Assembly (NCBI GenBank): GCA_016199905.1
Contig: JACQFU010000100.1
Location: 1-5,617, forward strand
Length of the DNA stretch: 5,617 nucleotides
Source of the DNA: Candidatus Wallbacteria bacterium
GTDB lineage: Bacteria; Muiribacteriota; UBA6191; JACPRK01
Direction: 5' to 3'
The notes beneath the pieces were generated by a model. The model did no database searches and was not told the DNA's origin. It worked only from the letters and a program-made list of their open reading frames with translations. Positions 5,280 through 5,617 of this stretch are shown here, in pieces (within the stretch, counting starts at the first letter, position 1; every line of letters starts with the position of its first letter). The position numbers were made by a program, and so were the translations under genes.

Positions 5280-5617
5280 ATGAGAATCCACTGGCGCGTC
5301 GCGGCGCCGATCCTGGGACTGGCCTTGGCGGCCGGGGCGATGGCCCAGCAGCCCGCCGAAGAGGTCAAGAACCAGGCCGGCGTGTGGGTGCAGGAAGGCA
5401 AGCTTCAAAGCAACGTTCCGTCTCAGTTTTCGGGAACGCTGTCTCCGGGCGCCAGCTCGTTGAAGATGGAGCCCGGGACGACTCTGAAGATCCACCTTCC
5501 GGTCGAGGACGCGGTCAAGGGCGCGAAGTTCGAGTTGCTGGGGGCCGGGCCGATGGCGCCGGACGCGACCGTGCAACTGAAGATCAACGGCCGGGTGGTC
5601 GGCTCGGAGATTCCGCC
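5280..5617 (+). CDS. Secreted protein of unknown function, N-terminal part
   Basis: The gene runs off the window after 112 complete codons with no stop. I do not recognise the family. Residues 1-22 are a signal peptide: basic MRIHWR, hydrophobic core 7-20, and likely cleavage at AMA|QQ. The mature part begins QQPAEEVKNQAG and continues with alternating hydrophobic and polar residues and turns (FSGTLSPGASSL, TTLKIHLPVED, ATVQLKINGRVVG), which suggests a beta-rich fold. No Cys residues occur in the visible part. It lies 87 bases after the receptor gene on the same strand, so it could belong to the same system as an envelope or exported component, or be an independent unit. Third codon positions are mostly G or C, as in the neighbouring genes. 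Confidence 0.8.
   Translation, partial: MRIHWRVAAPILGLALAAGAMAQQPAEEVKNQAGVWVQEGKLQSNVPSQFSGTLSPGASSLKMEPGTTLKIHLPVEDAVKGAKFELLGAGPMAPDATVQLKINGRVVGSEIP

Noticed and set aside
1..5617. CRISPR array, tRNA or rRNA genes, prophage attachment site
   Set aside because: No regularly spaced repeats, cloverleaf-like or rRNA-like segments, or long flanking repeats were seen on reading the window.

Overview
The window is GC-rich bacterial DNA, read almost entirely from the + strand. It carries a tight three-gene signalling cluster and the 5' part of a fourth gene. Three features point to an uncultivated or poorly studied Gram-negative-type lineage with large signalling proteomes, for example Planctomycetota, Acidobacteriota or a relative: strong GC preference at third codon positions, a zinc-ribbon-headed Ser/Thr kinase, and CHASE2, FecR-like and CHAT domains together. 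The phylum is an inference and is weakly held.

Layout. Bases 1-235 have no confident gene. The first ~60 bases are AT-richer. From about 60 to 225 codon bias suggests coding, but in a different frame from the cyclase that follows, so this may be a decayed gene or transposase remnant, or a frameshifted N-terminus. Three small stem-loops lie at 71-123. Next come: (1) a soluble class III adenylate cyclase (236-952; TTG at 155 and ATG at 371 are alternative starts), with a duplicated MPRFRSG peptide before the catalytic domain; (2) a secreted FecR-like protein (949-1848), whose ATG overlaps the cyclase stop as ATGA; (3) a 1112-residue membrane protein (1854-5192), 5 bases downstream, that joins a zinc ribbon, a complete Ser/Thr kinase, one membrane helix, an extracytoplasmic CHASE2 sensor, three more helices and a C-terminal CHAT caspase-like protease; (4) after an 87-base gap, the start of a secreted protein of unknown function (5280 to the window end), with its own strong Shine-Dalgarno.

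How they may work together (inference). The predicted topology puts CHASE2 outside and both the kinase and the CHAT protease inside. An envelope signal, perhaps presented by the secreted FecR-like protein, could be converted into phosphorylation and proteolysis by one receptor, with cAMP made by the co-translated cyclase as a parallel or downstream signal. CHASE2 receptors are often themselves adenylate cyclases. Here the cyclase is a separate soluble protein and the receptor carries a kinase and a protease instead. This is the most unusual item in the window.
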